DNA of 39,760 nucleotides from Acidobacteriaceae bacterium (GTDB taxonomy: Bacteria > Acidobacteriota > Terriglobia > Terriglobales > Acidobacteriaceae), in NCBI GenBank assembly GCA_003134815.1, contig PLCO01000054.1, positions 1 through 39,760 of the forward strand, given 5' to 3'. The notes beneath the pieces were generated by a model, which had not been told where the DNA came from, did no database searches, and worked only from the letters and a program-made list of their open reading frames with translations. Positions within the stretch are counted from its first letter, which is position 1. Each line of letters starts with the position of its first letter. A program made the position numbers and the translations under genes. Below, piece after piece: positions 1 to 6,841 of this stretch.

Positions 1-315
<315 letters not shown>

Positions 316-316
316 A

Positions 317-433
317 AGTTGTCAGTGGTCAGTGATCAGTTAGGACGTCGGCAAGGATAGTGATGAGGTTGGGCCGGGCACGGCGGGAACTGAAAACTGG
401 CAACTGAAAACTGTGAACTGAATTGTGAACTGA
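317..433. repeat. Low-complexity inverted repeat in tuf-rpmG spacer
   Basis: The left arm (317-341) is built of CAGT/GTCAGT units and the right arm (388-433) of AACTG units. The right arm read in reverse complement matches the left arm at about 14 of 18 positions in the best register. It could fold as an imperfect hairpin in the mRNA. The unit differs from those in the other spacers of this block. It shows no T-run and is not a terminator. Confidence 0.6.
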
Positions 434-445
434 AGGGAAATGGAC

Positions 446-595
446 ATGCGGGAAATCATTACGTTGGAATGCACTGAGTGCAAGGAGCGAAACTATTCGA
501 CGACGAAGAACAAGAAGACCGTAACGGGTCGTCTTGAGTTGAAGAAGTTTTGCAAGCGCTGTCGCAAGCACCAGGCGCACAAGGAAACGAAGTAG
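446..595 (+). CDS. rpmG: 50S ribosomal protein L33
   Basis: This 49-residue protein is L33 of the large ribosomal subunit. It has the zinc-ribbon cysteines in C-T-E-C near the N-terminus and C-K-R-C near the C-terminus, with the NYSTTKNKK and GRLELKKFC stretches typical of the family. Of two in-frame ATGs, 446 is preferred over 440. AAGGG at 433-437 sits 8 bases before 446, and the resulting 49 residues match the usual L33 length. It lies between tuf and tRNA-Trp, its common location. All four zinc cysteines are present, so this is the zinc-binding form. Confidence 0.96.
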   Translation: MREIITLECTECKERNYSTTKNKKTVTGRLELKKFCKRCRKHQAHKETK

Positions 596-601
596 CAAGC
601 G

Positions 602-689
602 AGTTCGTAGTTCGTAGTTCGTAGTTCGCAGTTGCAGGTGCGCGGTTTAGGGCTGTGAACTTCGAACTAAGAACTGTGAACTGGTTCAC
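602..689. repeat. AGTTCGT tandem units forming an inverted repeat before tRNA-Trp
   Basis: The left arm (602-633) is four near-identical AGTTCGT-type heptamers plus a degenerate unit. The right arm (655-689) is built of GAACT units. Its reverse complement matches the left arm at about 21 of 25 positions, so a long imperfect hairpin with a loop of about 20 bases is possible. It ends directly at the tRNA 5' end and might mark or guide processing there. That role is inference. Confidence 0.6.
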
Positions 690-765
690 AGGGGCGTAAG
701 CTCAACGGCTAAACTGCCGGTCTCCAAAACCGGACTTGTGGGTTCGAATCCCTCCGCCCCTGCCA
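690..765 (+). tRNA. trpT: tRNA-Trp (anticodon CCA)
   Basis: A complete cloverleaf can be drawn. The acceptor stem pairs 690-696 (AGGGGCG) with 755-761 (CGCCCCT). The anticodon stem pairs 717-721 with 729-733, with anticodon CCA at 724-726 preceded by T. The T-arm contains GGTTCGAATCC. The discriminator is G762 and CCA is encoded at 763-765. A tRNA-Trp between tuf/rpmG and secE is a widespread bacterial arrangement and suggests co-transcription with those genes. Confidence 0.97.
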
Positions 766-782
766 GTTTAGAAACAGGGAAT

Positions 783-870
783 AGGGATTGGCGAATAAGG
801 ATTAGCGGGCGGCCAGAGCGAGACGATAGCTGGCTGGAAGATGGCCGGACTAATCTCTGAACGCTAATCT
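783..870. repeat. GGATTAGCG-type inverted repeat in trpT-secE spacer
   Basis: The left arm (785-807) carries GGATTGGCG and GGATTAGCG. The right arm (850-870) carries CTAATCTCT and CGCTAATCT, whose reverse complements resemble the left arm at about 15 of 21 positions. The two arms enclose a C/G-rich stretch of about 40 bases. This parallels the other spacer repeats of the block but uses another sequence unit. Confidence 0.5.
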
Positions 871-889
871 CTGGAATAGGAATTGAAGC

Positions 890-1198
890 ATGGCGACGAA
901 GGTGGCATTAGAAAAAAGCGAGCAGCGGTCATCAAAGCGGAAGGAGCCAGGAGCGATGGCGGAGTTTGGCGGCGGCGCGATGAGCAAGTGGACCGAATTT
1001 ACAAGCTTTCTGCGCGATGTGCGCTCGGAGATGCGCAAGGTTGTTACGCCTTCTCCAACGGAAGTGAGAGTGACGACGGGCGTGGTGATTGTCGCGGTGT
1101 TCCTGTTTGGGCTGTTCTTCTTTATCGTCGACAGCATTTTCAGTGCCGCCATCATGGGGCCGCACGGGATATTGAGCAAGCTGGGCGGATTGCAGTAG
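890..1198 (+). CDS. secE: Preprotein translocase subunit SecE
   Basis: This 102-residue single-span SecE is the small essential subunit of the SecYEG channel in the inner membrane. The conserved amphipathic segment FLRDVRSEMRKVVTPS is followed by one strongly hydrophobic helix (VVIVAVFLFGLFFFIVDSIF). Both are classic for short-form SecE. The N-terminal 30 residues are charged and of low complexity. It is followed after 27 bases by nusG, the near-universal partner order. The start at ATG 890 leaves a normal-length protein. Confidence 0.96.
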   Translation: MATKVALEKSEQRSSKRKEPGAMAEFGGGAMSKWTEFTSFLRDVRSEMRKVVTPSPTEVRVTTGVVIVAVFLFGLFFFIVDSIFSAAIMGPHGILSKLGGLQ

Positions 1199-1225
1199 CC
1201 GGAGCGGCACGGAATCGAGAGTGGA

Positions 1226-2113
1226 ATGAAGGAAGAGTTAGAGCAATCCGGAGAGGCGTTAACCGCAGAGACTGGGGCCGCAGAGGCACCGGCCGTAGAG
1301 ACGGGCGTCGCAGAGCCGCAGACGGACACGCCGGCCGAGACGGCGGCAACGGTGGAGACGCCGGCGACAGATGCTCCGACGACGGTGGCTCCGGTGGATA
1401 CACCGGCAGCAGAGGCGGAGACAAAACCGGCAGATGCCGGCGTGGCGCAGCCGAAGACGAAGGCGAAAGCAAAAGCGAAAGCGGCGGCAGGGCAAGAAGC
1501 AGAAGCGCCGGTAGAACAAGAAACAGAAGTCGCGGCGGAGCCGGAAGCAGCGGCCGCGGAGCCGCCGCCGGTGAAGAACGAAAACTTCCGCTGGTACATT
1601 CTTCACGCTTACTCCGGATTTGAGCGCAAAGTGCGTGAGTCGATCGAGAGCCGTGTGCAGGCGTTTGGATTGAGGGAGCGCGTGGGGCGGGTGATGATTC
1701 CCACTGAGCCGGTGACGGAGATCGTCAACGGCAAAAAGCGCACGGTGGAGCGGGTGTTTTTGCCCGGCTACGTGCTGGTGGAGATGGAGCTGGACAACGA
1801 TTTGTGGCACGTGCTGAAGGACACTCCCAAGGTGACGGGATTCCTGGGCACCGGCGACAAGCCCGTGGCGCTGAGCGAGGAAGAAGTCAGCTCGATTCTC
1901 TTCCGTTCAGAGACGGCCAAAGACAAGCCGCGGATGAAGATCAAGTTTGAGAAGGGCGAGCAGGTGCGCATCACGGATGGGCCGTTCGCCAACTTTAACG
2001 GCGTGGTGGACGAAGTGAACGAAGATCGCGAAACACTGAAGGTGATGGTGACGATCTTCGGACGGTCAACGCCGGTCGAACTGGAGTTCGGCAAAGTGGA
2101 AAAGATTGAGTAA
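1226..2113 (+). CDS. nusG: Transcription termination/antitermination protein NusG with long N-terminal extension
   Basis: NusG binds RNA polymerase and couples it to Rho or to the ribosome. The NGN domain starts near residue 121 (FRWYILHAYSGFERKV), contains FLPGYVLVEME, and is followed by the KOW domain (GEQVRITDGPFANFNG to the C-terminus). The first ~118 residues are an Ala/Glu/Pro/Thr-rich, low-complexity acidic stretch with one short basic patch (KTKAKAKAKAAAG, about 77-89). Typical NusG is about 180 residues, so this one is 295 because of that extension. The extension is in frame without a stop and starts 27 bases after secE. An internal start closer to the NGN domain cannot be excluded, but I see no Met between residue 1 and the domain. 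Confidence 0.95.
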   Translation: MKEELEQSGEALTAETGAAEAPAVETGVAEPQTDTPAETAATVETPATDAPTTVAPVDTPAAEAETKPADAGVAQPKTKAKAKAKAAAGQEAEAPVEQETEVAAEPEAAAAEPPPVKNENFRWYILHAYSGFERKVRESIESRVQAFGLRERVGRVMIPTEPVTEIVNGKKRTVERVFLPGYVLVEMELDNDLWHVLKDTPKVTGFLGTGDKPVALSEEEVSSILFRSETAKDKPRMKIKFEKGEQVRITDGPFANFNGVVDEVNEDRETLKVMVTIFGRSTPVELEFGKVEKIE

Positions 2114-2117
2114 AGCG

Positions 2118-2256
2118 AGCTTCTAGCTTCTAGCTCCTAGCTTCTAGCTGGTGGCCATTCTAGCGGGCACCAGTTCGGGCAGAAGAGAAGGTTGTGGGCT
2201 CAAAATTTGGAATACGAACAGACAAGCTAGTAGCTAGCGGCTAGAGGCTAGAAGCT
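2118..2256. repeat. CTAG-rich long inverted repeat in nusG-rplK spacer
   Basis: The left arm (2118-2151) is a run of AGCTTCTAGC-type units. The right arm (2223-2256) is CTAGAGGCTAGAAGCT-type. The reverse complement of the right arm matches the left arm at about 29 of 34 positions, enclosing about 71 bases. The CTAG tetramer, generally scarce in bacterial genomes, recurs many times here. There is no T-run, so a terminator is unlikely. An RNA processing or stability hairpin is possible. Confidence 0.7.
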
Positions 2257-2274
2257 GGTTTCAAAGGAAACAAC

Positions 2275-2712
2275 ATGGCACCTCCGAAGAAGATTAACGG
2301 CTACGTGAAGTTGCAGATCGAGGCCGGCAAAGCGACGCCCGCACCGCCGGTTGGCCCCGCGCTGGGCCAGGCGCAGGTGAATATTATGGAGTTCTGCAAG
2401 CAGTTCAACGCGAAGACGCAGAACAAGGAGATGGCCGGGCTGATTATCCCGGTTGTCATCACGGTTTACGGCGACCGCACGTTCAGCTTTATTACCAAGA
2501 CGCCGCCTGCGGCAGTGCTGCTGAAGAAGGCGGCGGGCATCGAGAAGGGGTCGGGCACGCCCAACAAGGAAAAGAAGGGCAAAGTGACCGAGAAGCAGGT
2601 GCGCGAGATTGCCACGCAGAAGATGCCGGATTTGAATGCGGCGACAGTCGATGCGGCGGTGAGGAGCATCAAGGGAACGGCGCGATCGATGGGGATTGAA
2701 GTGGTGGGGTAA
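2275..2712 (+). CDS. rplK: 50S ribosomal protein L11
   Basis: This 145-residue protein is L11, the stalk-base protein that binds 23S rRNA at the GTPase-associated centre. The N-terminal domain shows [20 protein letters not shown], and [18 protein letters not shown] follows. The C-terminal rRNA-binding domain carries [20 protein letters not shown]. The start at ATG 2275 has AAAGGA at 2263-2268. Normally rplA follows, but here a strong hairpin terminator begins 29 bases downstream of the stop and the next gene is unrelated and on the other strand. Confidence 0.97.
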   Translation: MAPPKKINGYVKLQIEAGKATPAPPVGPALGQAQVNIMEFCKQFNAKTQNKEMAGLIIPVVITVYGDRTFSFITKTPPAAVLLKKAAGIEKGSGTPNKEKKGKVTEKQVREIATQKMPDLNAATVDAAVRSIKGTARSMGIEVVG

Positions 2713-2741
2713 GCTGTTAAAAGCGAATTGAAGTGCAGGAA

Positions 2742-2765
2742 GCCGGCGCTTGTCGCCGGCTTTTT
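2742..2765 (+). terminator. Rho-independent terminator after rplK
   Basis: A perfect 7-bp stem, GCCGGCG at 2742-2748 and CGCCGGC at 2754-2760, has a 5-base loop and is followed at once by five T residues. It ends the tuf-rplK transcription unit. In the opposite direction there is no T-run, so it acts mainly on plus-strand transcripts. Confidence 0.9.
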
Positions 2766-2782
2766 GTGTTTGTGTCGAGGGA

Positions 2783-3556
2783 TTACTGCCGGCCGCCTCC
2801 GGTAATCCTTTCGGCTTCTTTTGTACTGACAATTATCGGCTTGCCGCCCTTTGGTGGATGAAGGACAACAGCGATGTTCTCGCTACATTTTGCACCCGCC
2901 CACCCGTAGAAGTGCTTCAAGTTATAGCTCCTCGACAGCGGAATTGAGAGTTGCGCTTCCTCGCCTTTCGTTTCAGCTAGCTTGTATACATTAAGCGGAT
3001 CATAAGTTTCCAGCCCATTGCCGAACTCCTGTGACAAACAGGGGTACCCCACCACTTCAGCGACATGATCCGAATCTAAATCGATCAGGTCCGCGAAGCC
3101 AAACTCTTCGCGGTGGAGAACAATCCGCGGATCTCCCGCCTCCGAAACTTCGACAACATCAAGGCTGCCAGGAGAGCTGGCATAGGAGTACCCCAACAGA
3201 AACAAAAGAGCCCGGTTTTGGTTGCCAGCTTCTAGGGCAAGCACGTACTGCGAGGGTACGAGGTTTTTTCTTTTGAGCAGCCCTGGCATTATATTGGCTG
3301 CTTCGGAGGCGTACTTCACCCAGCCACTGTCGTTACGAAGCACGAAATCCTTCCGCCCCGGCACATGAATACGAATACGCGTGAAATCTCCGGGGCCGCT
3401 CCATTGCGCAGGGATTTCGAGTGATACCTGCACATTTGCGCGACCATTCCAATCGAATTGGAACGTCGATACCCTAGTCCAATTCGTTAGCACGTGTGAA
3501 TGCGCGGCGCTACCGCACAGCGTCGCAAGCAGAATCAGGATCAAACGTTTAGGCAT
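2783..3556 (-). CDS. Exported hypothetical protein
   Basis: I do not recognise a family. The chosen start (ATG at 3556) gives about 257 residues beginning with a classical signal peptide (MPKRLILILLATLCGSAAHS). A TTG start 13 codons upstream is possible but would put extra residues before the signal. The mature part is mixed alpha/beta-like and contains one stretch (DLIDLDSDHVAEVVGY) reminiscent of a single FG-GAP/EF-hand-like calcium loop. Another segment, near the C-terminus, contains HPPKGGKPIIVST. The gene faces rplK tail to tail and is visibly poorer in G+C than recJ or the ribosomal genes, suggesting later insertion between rplK and whatever originally followed it. Confidence 0.65.
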   Translation of the reverse strand: MPKRLILILLATLCGSAAHSHVLTNWTRVSTFQFDWNGRANVQVSLEIPAQWSGPGDFTRIRIHVPGRKDFVLRNDSGWVKYASEAANIMPGLLKRKNLVPSQYVLALEAGNQNRALLFLLGYSYASSPGSLDVVEVSEAGDPRIVLHREEFGFADLIDLDSDHVAEVVGYPCLSQEFGNGLETYDPLNVYKLAETKGEEAQLSIPLSRSYNLKHFYGWAGAKCSENIAVVLHPPKGGKPIIVSTKEAERITGGGRQ

Positions 3557-3647
3557 ATTCGGTGGAATTATGCGCCTCAGGGTCCGACTTATCAAGCTTC
3601 TAATGGCTGGTTAGCCCTAAAAGCAGACAGTGAATAACCGATTCAGG

Positions 3648-5750
3648 TCACGCGAATGCTTTTGCGGGTTCCATGCCCATGATTTCGATTTCGAGGCCGC
3701 CGAAGTCGGGGTGGTCGTTTTCGCGGATGCGGTAGGCGATGTCGATGAGGCTGCCCTGAGTGAGTTGGAGTTGCGCGGCGCGGTCGGCCAGATTCCAGCC
3801 GACGGCGCGGATGGCGGCGATGGGCGTGGCAGAGGCGGGCAGGCGAGTGGGGAAACTGTTCGGCGGCGAAGCGGGTGATGCGGCGGGTGAAGCGGCGGAC
3901 GAGAGAGCGGCTGACGGAGTAGACGACGAAGCGAACGACGGAGAAGAGGGCGGAGAAGAAGACGGAGAAGAGGACGGAGCGGGATCTTGCGCGAGGGCGT
4001 CTTGAGAGAGGGCGACTTGCACAAGGGCGACTTGCGCTAGTTCCAGGCGGAGGTGCCGCTCCTTCATGATGCGCGGCGGAGCGAGCAGGCGCGCGGTGCG
4101 GGCGATGAAGATTGGCTCGGGATTGCCGTGGCCAAGAGGCTCGAGTTTGCGCAGCCAGCCGGCGAGAACGGGAGTGATGCGGTCGAGTGGCAGCTCGGCG
4201 TGAATGCGGAGAAGGCGCTCAGGCTCGCGTGCGGCGAGATGCTCCGCGGCGTAGAGGCGCAGGCGGCGCTTGAGCTCGGGAAGCTTTTCAGCAGGAAGAG
4301 CAAAGCCGACGGCGAAAGCGTGGCCGCCGAATCGAGTAAAGAGATCGGCGCAGGATTCGAGGGCGGCGAGGAGCGGGAAGCCATCGACGGAGCGGCCGGA
4401 GCCGTAGGCGATGCGATTGTCGGGGCCGTTCTCTTTGCTGTTTTCTGGCCCGTTGTCGGAGCCGTTTCCAGGGTCGCCTTCGGGACCGACTTCGACGCTG
4501 ACTACGATGGCGGGTTTGGCGGTGCGCTCGACGACGCGCGAGGCGAGAATGCCGATAACGCCGCGATGCCAGCCGTCGCCGTCGATGACGAGGAGGCGGT
4601 CGGAGATGATTTCGGCGTCGGACCACAGGCGTGCCTCGATGACAGTGAGTGCGGCGGCTTCAACGTCGCGGCGCTCGCGATTGAGACGCTCGAGTTTTGT
4701 GGCTAGCTCGGCGGCGCGATGGGAGTCGCGCGTGGTGAAAAGCTCGATGATGTCGGAGGCCACGTCCATGCGGCCGGCGGCGTTGATGCGCGGGGCGAGC
4801 CGGAAGGCGATATCGAAGCCGGTGATTTGCTTGCTGGCGGGGTCGAGCGCGGCGGCGGCGAAGAGAGCGCGCAGGCCGGCGCCAACGGGGCGGCGGAGTT
4901 CGCGCAGGCCGAGCGCGGCGATGGTGCGGTTTTCGCCGTGAAGCGGAACGGCGTCCGCGATGGTGGCGATGGCCGCCATTTTGAGAAAGCTGGGCAGAGT
5001 TTTTTCGCGCAGGCGAGCAGGATCGCGGCGAACTGGTTCGGATTTCTCAAGCAGCGCCTGCGCGAGTTTGAGCGCGATGGCCGCGCCGCAGAGAGATTTT
5101 TCGGGATAAGGGCAGCCGGGCTGGTTGGGATTGAGGATGGCGAAGGCGGCGGGGAGCGCGTCGTTGGCGGCAGGTTGGTGGTGATCGGTGATGATGAGGT
5201 CGAGGCCGAGACGGCGCGCGGTTTCAGCTTCAGCGAAGGCGCGCATGCCAGTGTCGACGGTGACGACGACGCGGACGCCATCGGCGTGAGCAGCTTCAAG
5301 AACGCTGGACTGCATGCCGTAGCCGTCGCGCAGGCGGTGAGGGACGTGAAATCGGACGAGATCGCTCCCGGCGCCGGCAAGCATTTCAATGGCGGTTTTG
5401 AGCAGGACGACGGCGACGGTGCCGTCAACGTCGTAATCGCCGTAGAGAAGGACGGGTTCGCGGGCGGCGATGGCGTGTTCGATGCGCTCGACGGCGATGG
5501 ACATTCCGAGCATGAGAAAGGGATCGTGGAGGTGCGCAGGTTCGGGATTCAGAAAGGCGAAGGCGTCGGCTGCGGTGGCTATGCCGCGCGCGACAAGCAA
5601 CTCGGCGAGGACGAGCGGCAAGCGAGCTTCGCGGGCCAGGGATGCGGCCAGTTCGTGGTTGGGTTCGGCGAGGAGCCAGCGCTGGGGCGGCAGAGTGCGA
5701 GATGGAGTTGATTGATTCGGAGGCCCGGTGGTACTGGCGGGAAGGGGCAC
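3648..5750 (-). CDS. recJ: Single-stranded-DNA-specific exonuclease RecJ
   Basis: RecJ degrades single-stranded DNA 5' to 3' in recombinational and mismatch repair. The 700-residue product has the DHH-family motifs in order: DYDVDG at about 105-110, VTVDTG at 163-168, ITDHHQP with DHH at 189-191, and CGAAIALK. The DHHA1 half follows with GRMDVASDIIELF, DGWHRGVIGI, GSGRS and FGGHAFAVGF. The start is GTG at 5750, six bases after the stop of the upstream gene, suggesting coupled translation. Two oddities stand out. A Gly/Asn/Asp-rich insert lies just before GSGRS. A Ser/Pro/Ala-rich stretch of about 50 residues interrupts the C-terminal OB-like domain. The core looks intact, so I expect an active enzyme. 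Confidence 0.95.
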   Translation of the reverse strand: MPLPASTTGPPNQSTPSRTLPPQRWLLAEPNHELAASLAREARLPLVLAELLVARGIATAADAFAFLNPEPAHLHDPFLMLGMSIAVERIEHAIAAREPVLLYGDYDVDGTVAVVLLKTAIEMLAGAGSDLVRFHVPHRLRDGYGMQSSVLEAAHADGVRVVVTVDTGMRAFAEAETARRLGLDLIITDHHQPAANDALPAAFAILNPNQPGCPYPEKSLCGAAIALKLAQALLEKSEPVRRDPARLREKTLPSFLKMAAIATIADAVPLHGENRTIAALGLRELRRPVGAGLRALFAAAALDPASKQITGFDIAFRLAPRINAAGRMDVASDIIELFTTRDSHRAAELATKLERLNRERRDVEAAALTVIEARLWSDAEIISDRLLVIDGDGWHRGVIGILASRVVERTAKPAIVVSVEVGPEGDPGNGSDNGPENSKENGPDNRIAYGSGRSVDGFPLLAALESCADLFTRFGGHAFAVGFALPAEKLPELKRRLRLYAAEHLAAREPERLLRIHAELPLDRITPVLAGWLRKLEPLGHGNPEPIFIARTARLLAPPRIMKERHLRLELAQVALVQVALSQDALAQDPAPSSSPSSSPPSSPSFASSSTPSAALSSAASPAASPASPPNSFPTRLPASATPIAAIRAVGWNLADRAAQLQLTQGSLIDIAYRIRENDHPDFGGLEIEIMGMEPAKAFA

Positions 5751-5756
5751 CGAGGC

Positions 5757-6236
5757 TTACTCGTCCTCGTCGTCGTGAGAGTGCGTGTCGTCGATGACGA
5801 TGTCGTGGAAGCTTTCAATGTTTTCGAGCAGCGACTGGTAGCGCTCGTACCACTCCGTAGTGGTTTCATGCAAAAAGACGATGCCCTCGTAGATAAAGCC
5901 GAGCTGAATGTAGCCCAGCATGCCAGCGTACTTGCGCAGCCACTTGGCTTCGACCATTTCCGCGGCTTCTTCATCGGGGAAGTTCATCTCGCCGGCTTCT
6001 TCGATGACAGTGTCGAGCTCCTCGCGGTCCAGCGTCATCTCGCTGAAGGTAACGAAGGGAGCGCCGACGTGCTTGGCCATTTCCACGAAATCTTTCCACG
6101 CGTCGGGGTTGCCGCGGCCTTCCCAGAGGACGGAGGGAATATCTTCAGTGACGTAGCCAGGGAGGCGATGAAGGCCGTGGCCTTCAATAAAGGCCACCAT
6201 GTCGTCTTTGAGCGAGAGGAGGTTGTCGGTACTCAT
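5757..6236 (-). CDS. Conserved-looking hypothetical protein, acidic
   Basis: I do not recognise a family. It is a soluble, acidic protein of about 159 residues starting at ATG 6236. A TTG two codons upstream is also in frame. It has several alpha-helical, Glu-rich stretches (LDTVIEEAGEMNFPDEEAAEMVEAKW) without cysteines. It ends in a His/Asp-rich tail (DDTHSHDDEDE) that could bind metal ions. There is no signal peptide. The stop lies six bases before the GTG start of recJ, so the two are probably one transcript, and the protein may be translationally coupled to RecJ. A Shine-Dalgarno sequence is weak or absent. Confidence 0.75.
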   Translation of the reverse strand: MSTDNLLSLKDDMVAFIEGHGLHRLPGYVTEDIPSVLWEGRGNPDAWKDFVEMAKHVGAPFVTFSEMTLDREELDTVIEEAGEMNFPDEEAAEMVEAKWLRKYAGMLGYIQLGFIYEGIVFLHETTTEWYERYQSLLENIESFHDIVIDDTHSHDDEDE

Positions 6237-6418
6237 TGTCAAGCACTCATTCTCGCAGATGGGGGTGGGGAGGGGATCAGGAAAACTTTTTCGGCGGGAG
6301 GCGGCGGGAGAGGGACAGACGGGGTCTGTGCCGGCGCGAGGCGCAGGGCGGAAACTCTGATGGGGACCGGGACCGGCGCGGAGTTGTTACTCTTAAATGG
6401 ATTGAGGAGGATTACAGC

Positions 6419-6769
6419 TTGCCAGCATTTGAACGCCACGTTTTTGTCTGCCACAACGTCCGCCCTGCCGATGCGCCGCGACCGAGCTGCACACGCGATG
6501 GAACCAGCGAATTGCACACGCGCTTGCAGCAACTAAGTAAAGAAGCCGGGCTGGGCGGCAAAGTGAGGATCAACAAGTCCGGCTGCCTGGACCAGTGCGA
6601 GCACGGGCCGACCGTGGTCGTGTATCCAGAAGCAGTTTGGTACGGGGGTGTGAAGCCGGAGGATGCGGAAGAGATTGTGAAGGAGCACCTGGTGGGCGGA
6701 CGGCCGGTGGAGCGGCTGCGCATTGCCGATGAGTGCCTGAATACGAAGAGCTGCCCGCATAGGAGCTGA
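6419..6769 (+). CDS. Thioredoxin-like [2Fe-2S] ferredoxin
   Basis: This 116-residue protein has four cysteines at about 11, 24, 56 and 60 in the pattern C-x12-C-x31-C-x3-C. That is the ligand set of the thioredoxin-like [2Fe-2S] ferredoxins (Shethna/NuoE type). Surrounding sequence (CHNVRP, GCLDQCEHGPTVVVYP) fits that family, an electron carrier in the cytoplasm. I chose a TTG start at 6419 because GAGGAGG at 6404-6410 lies 8 bases upstream and the product then has the family length. Longer in-frame upstream sequence is Arg/Gly-rich and unconvincing. It is divergent from the acidic hypothetical. The redox partner is not identifiable. Confidence 0.85.
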   Translation: MPAFERHVFVCHNVRPADAPRPSCTRDGTSELHTRLQQLSKEAGLGGKVRINKSGCLDQCEHGPTVVVYPEAVWYGGVKPEDAEEIVKEHLVGGRPVERLRIADECLNTKSCPHRS

Positions 6770-6841
6770 GAGACAGCGAATAGGGAGTAGGGGATGGGGA
6801 GTAGAAAGACAAAGACCTAATAGCGCAGGACGGGTTTTGCG

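Noticed and set aside
600..690. CRISPR array in the AGTTCGT repeats
   Set aside because: Units are 7 bases, contiguous and without spacers; this is simple tandem repetition.
850..1623. Long frames in both directions across nusG's 5' end
   Set aside because: They reflect low-complexity Ala/Glu codons of the NusG extension; secE and nusG explain the region.
4719..5711. 330-codon plus-strand open frame
   Set aside because: It lies entirely antisense to recJ, whose motifs are conserved. It arises from GC-rich codon bias and lacks any family signature.
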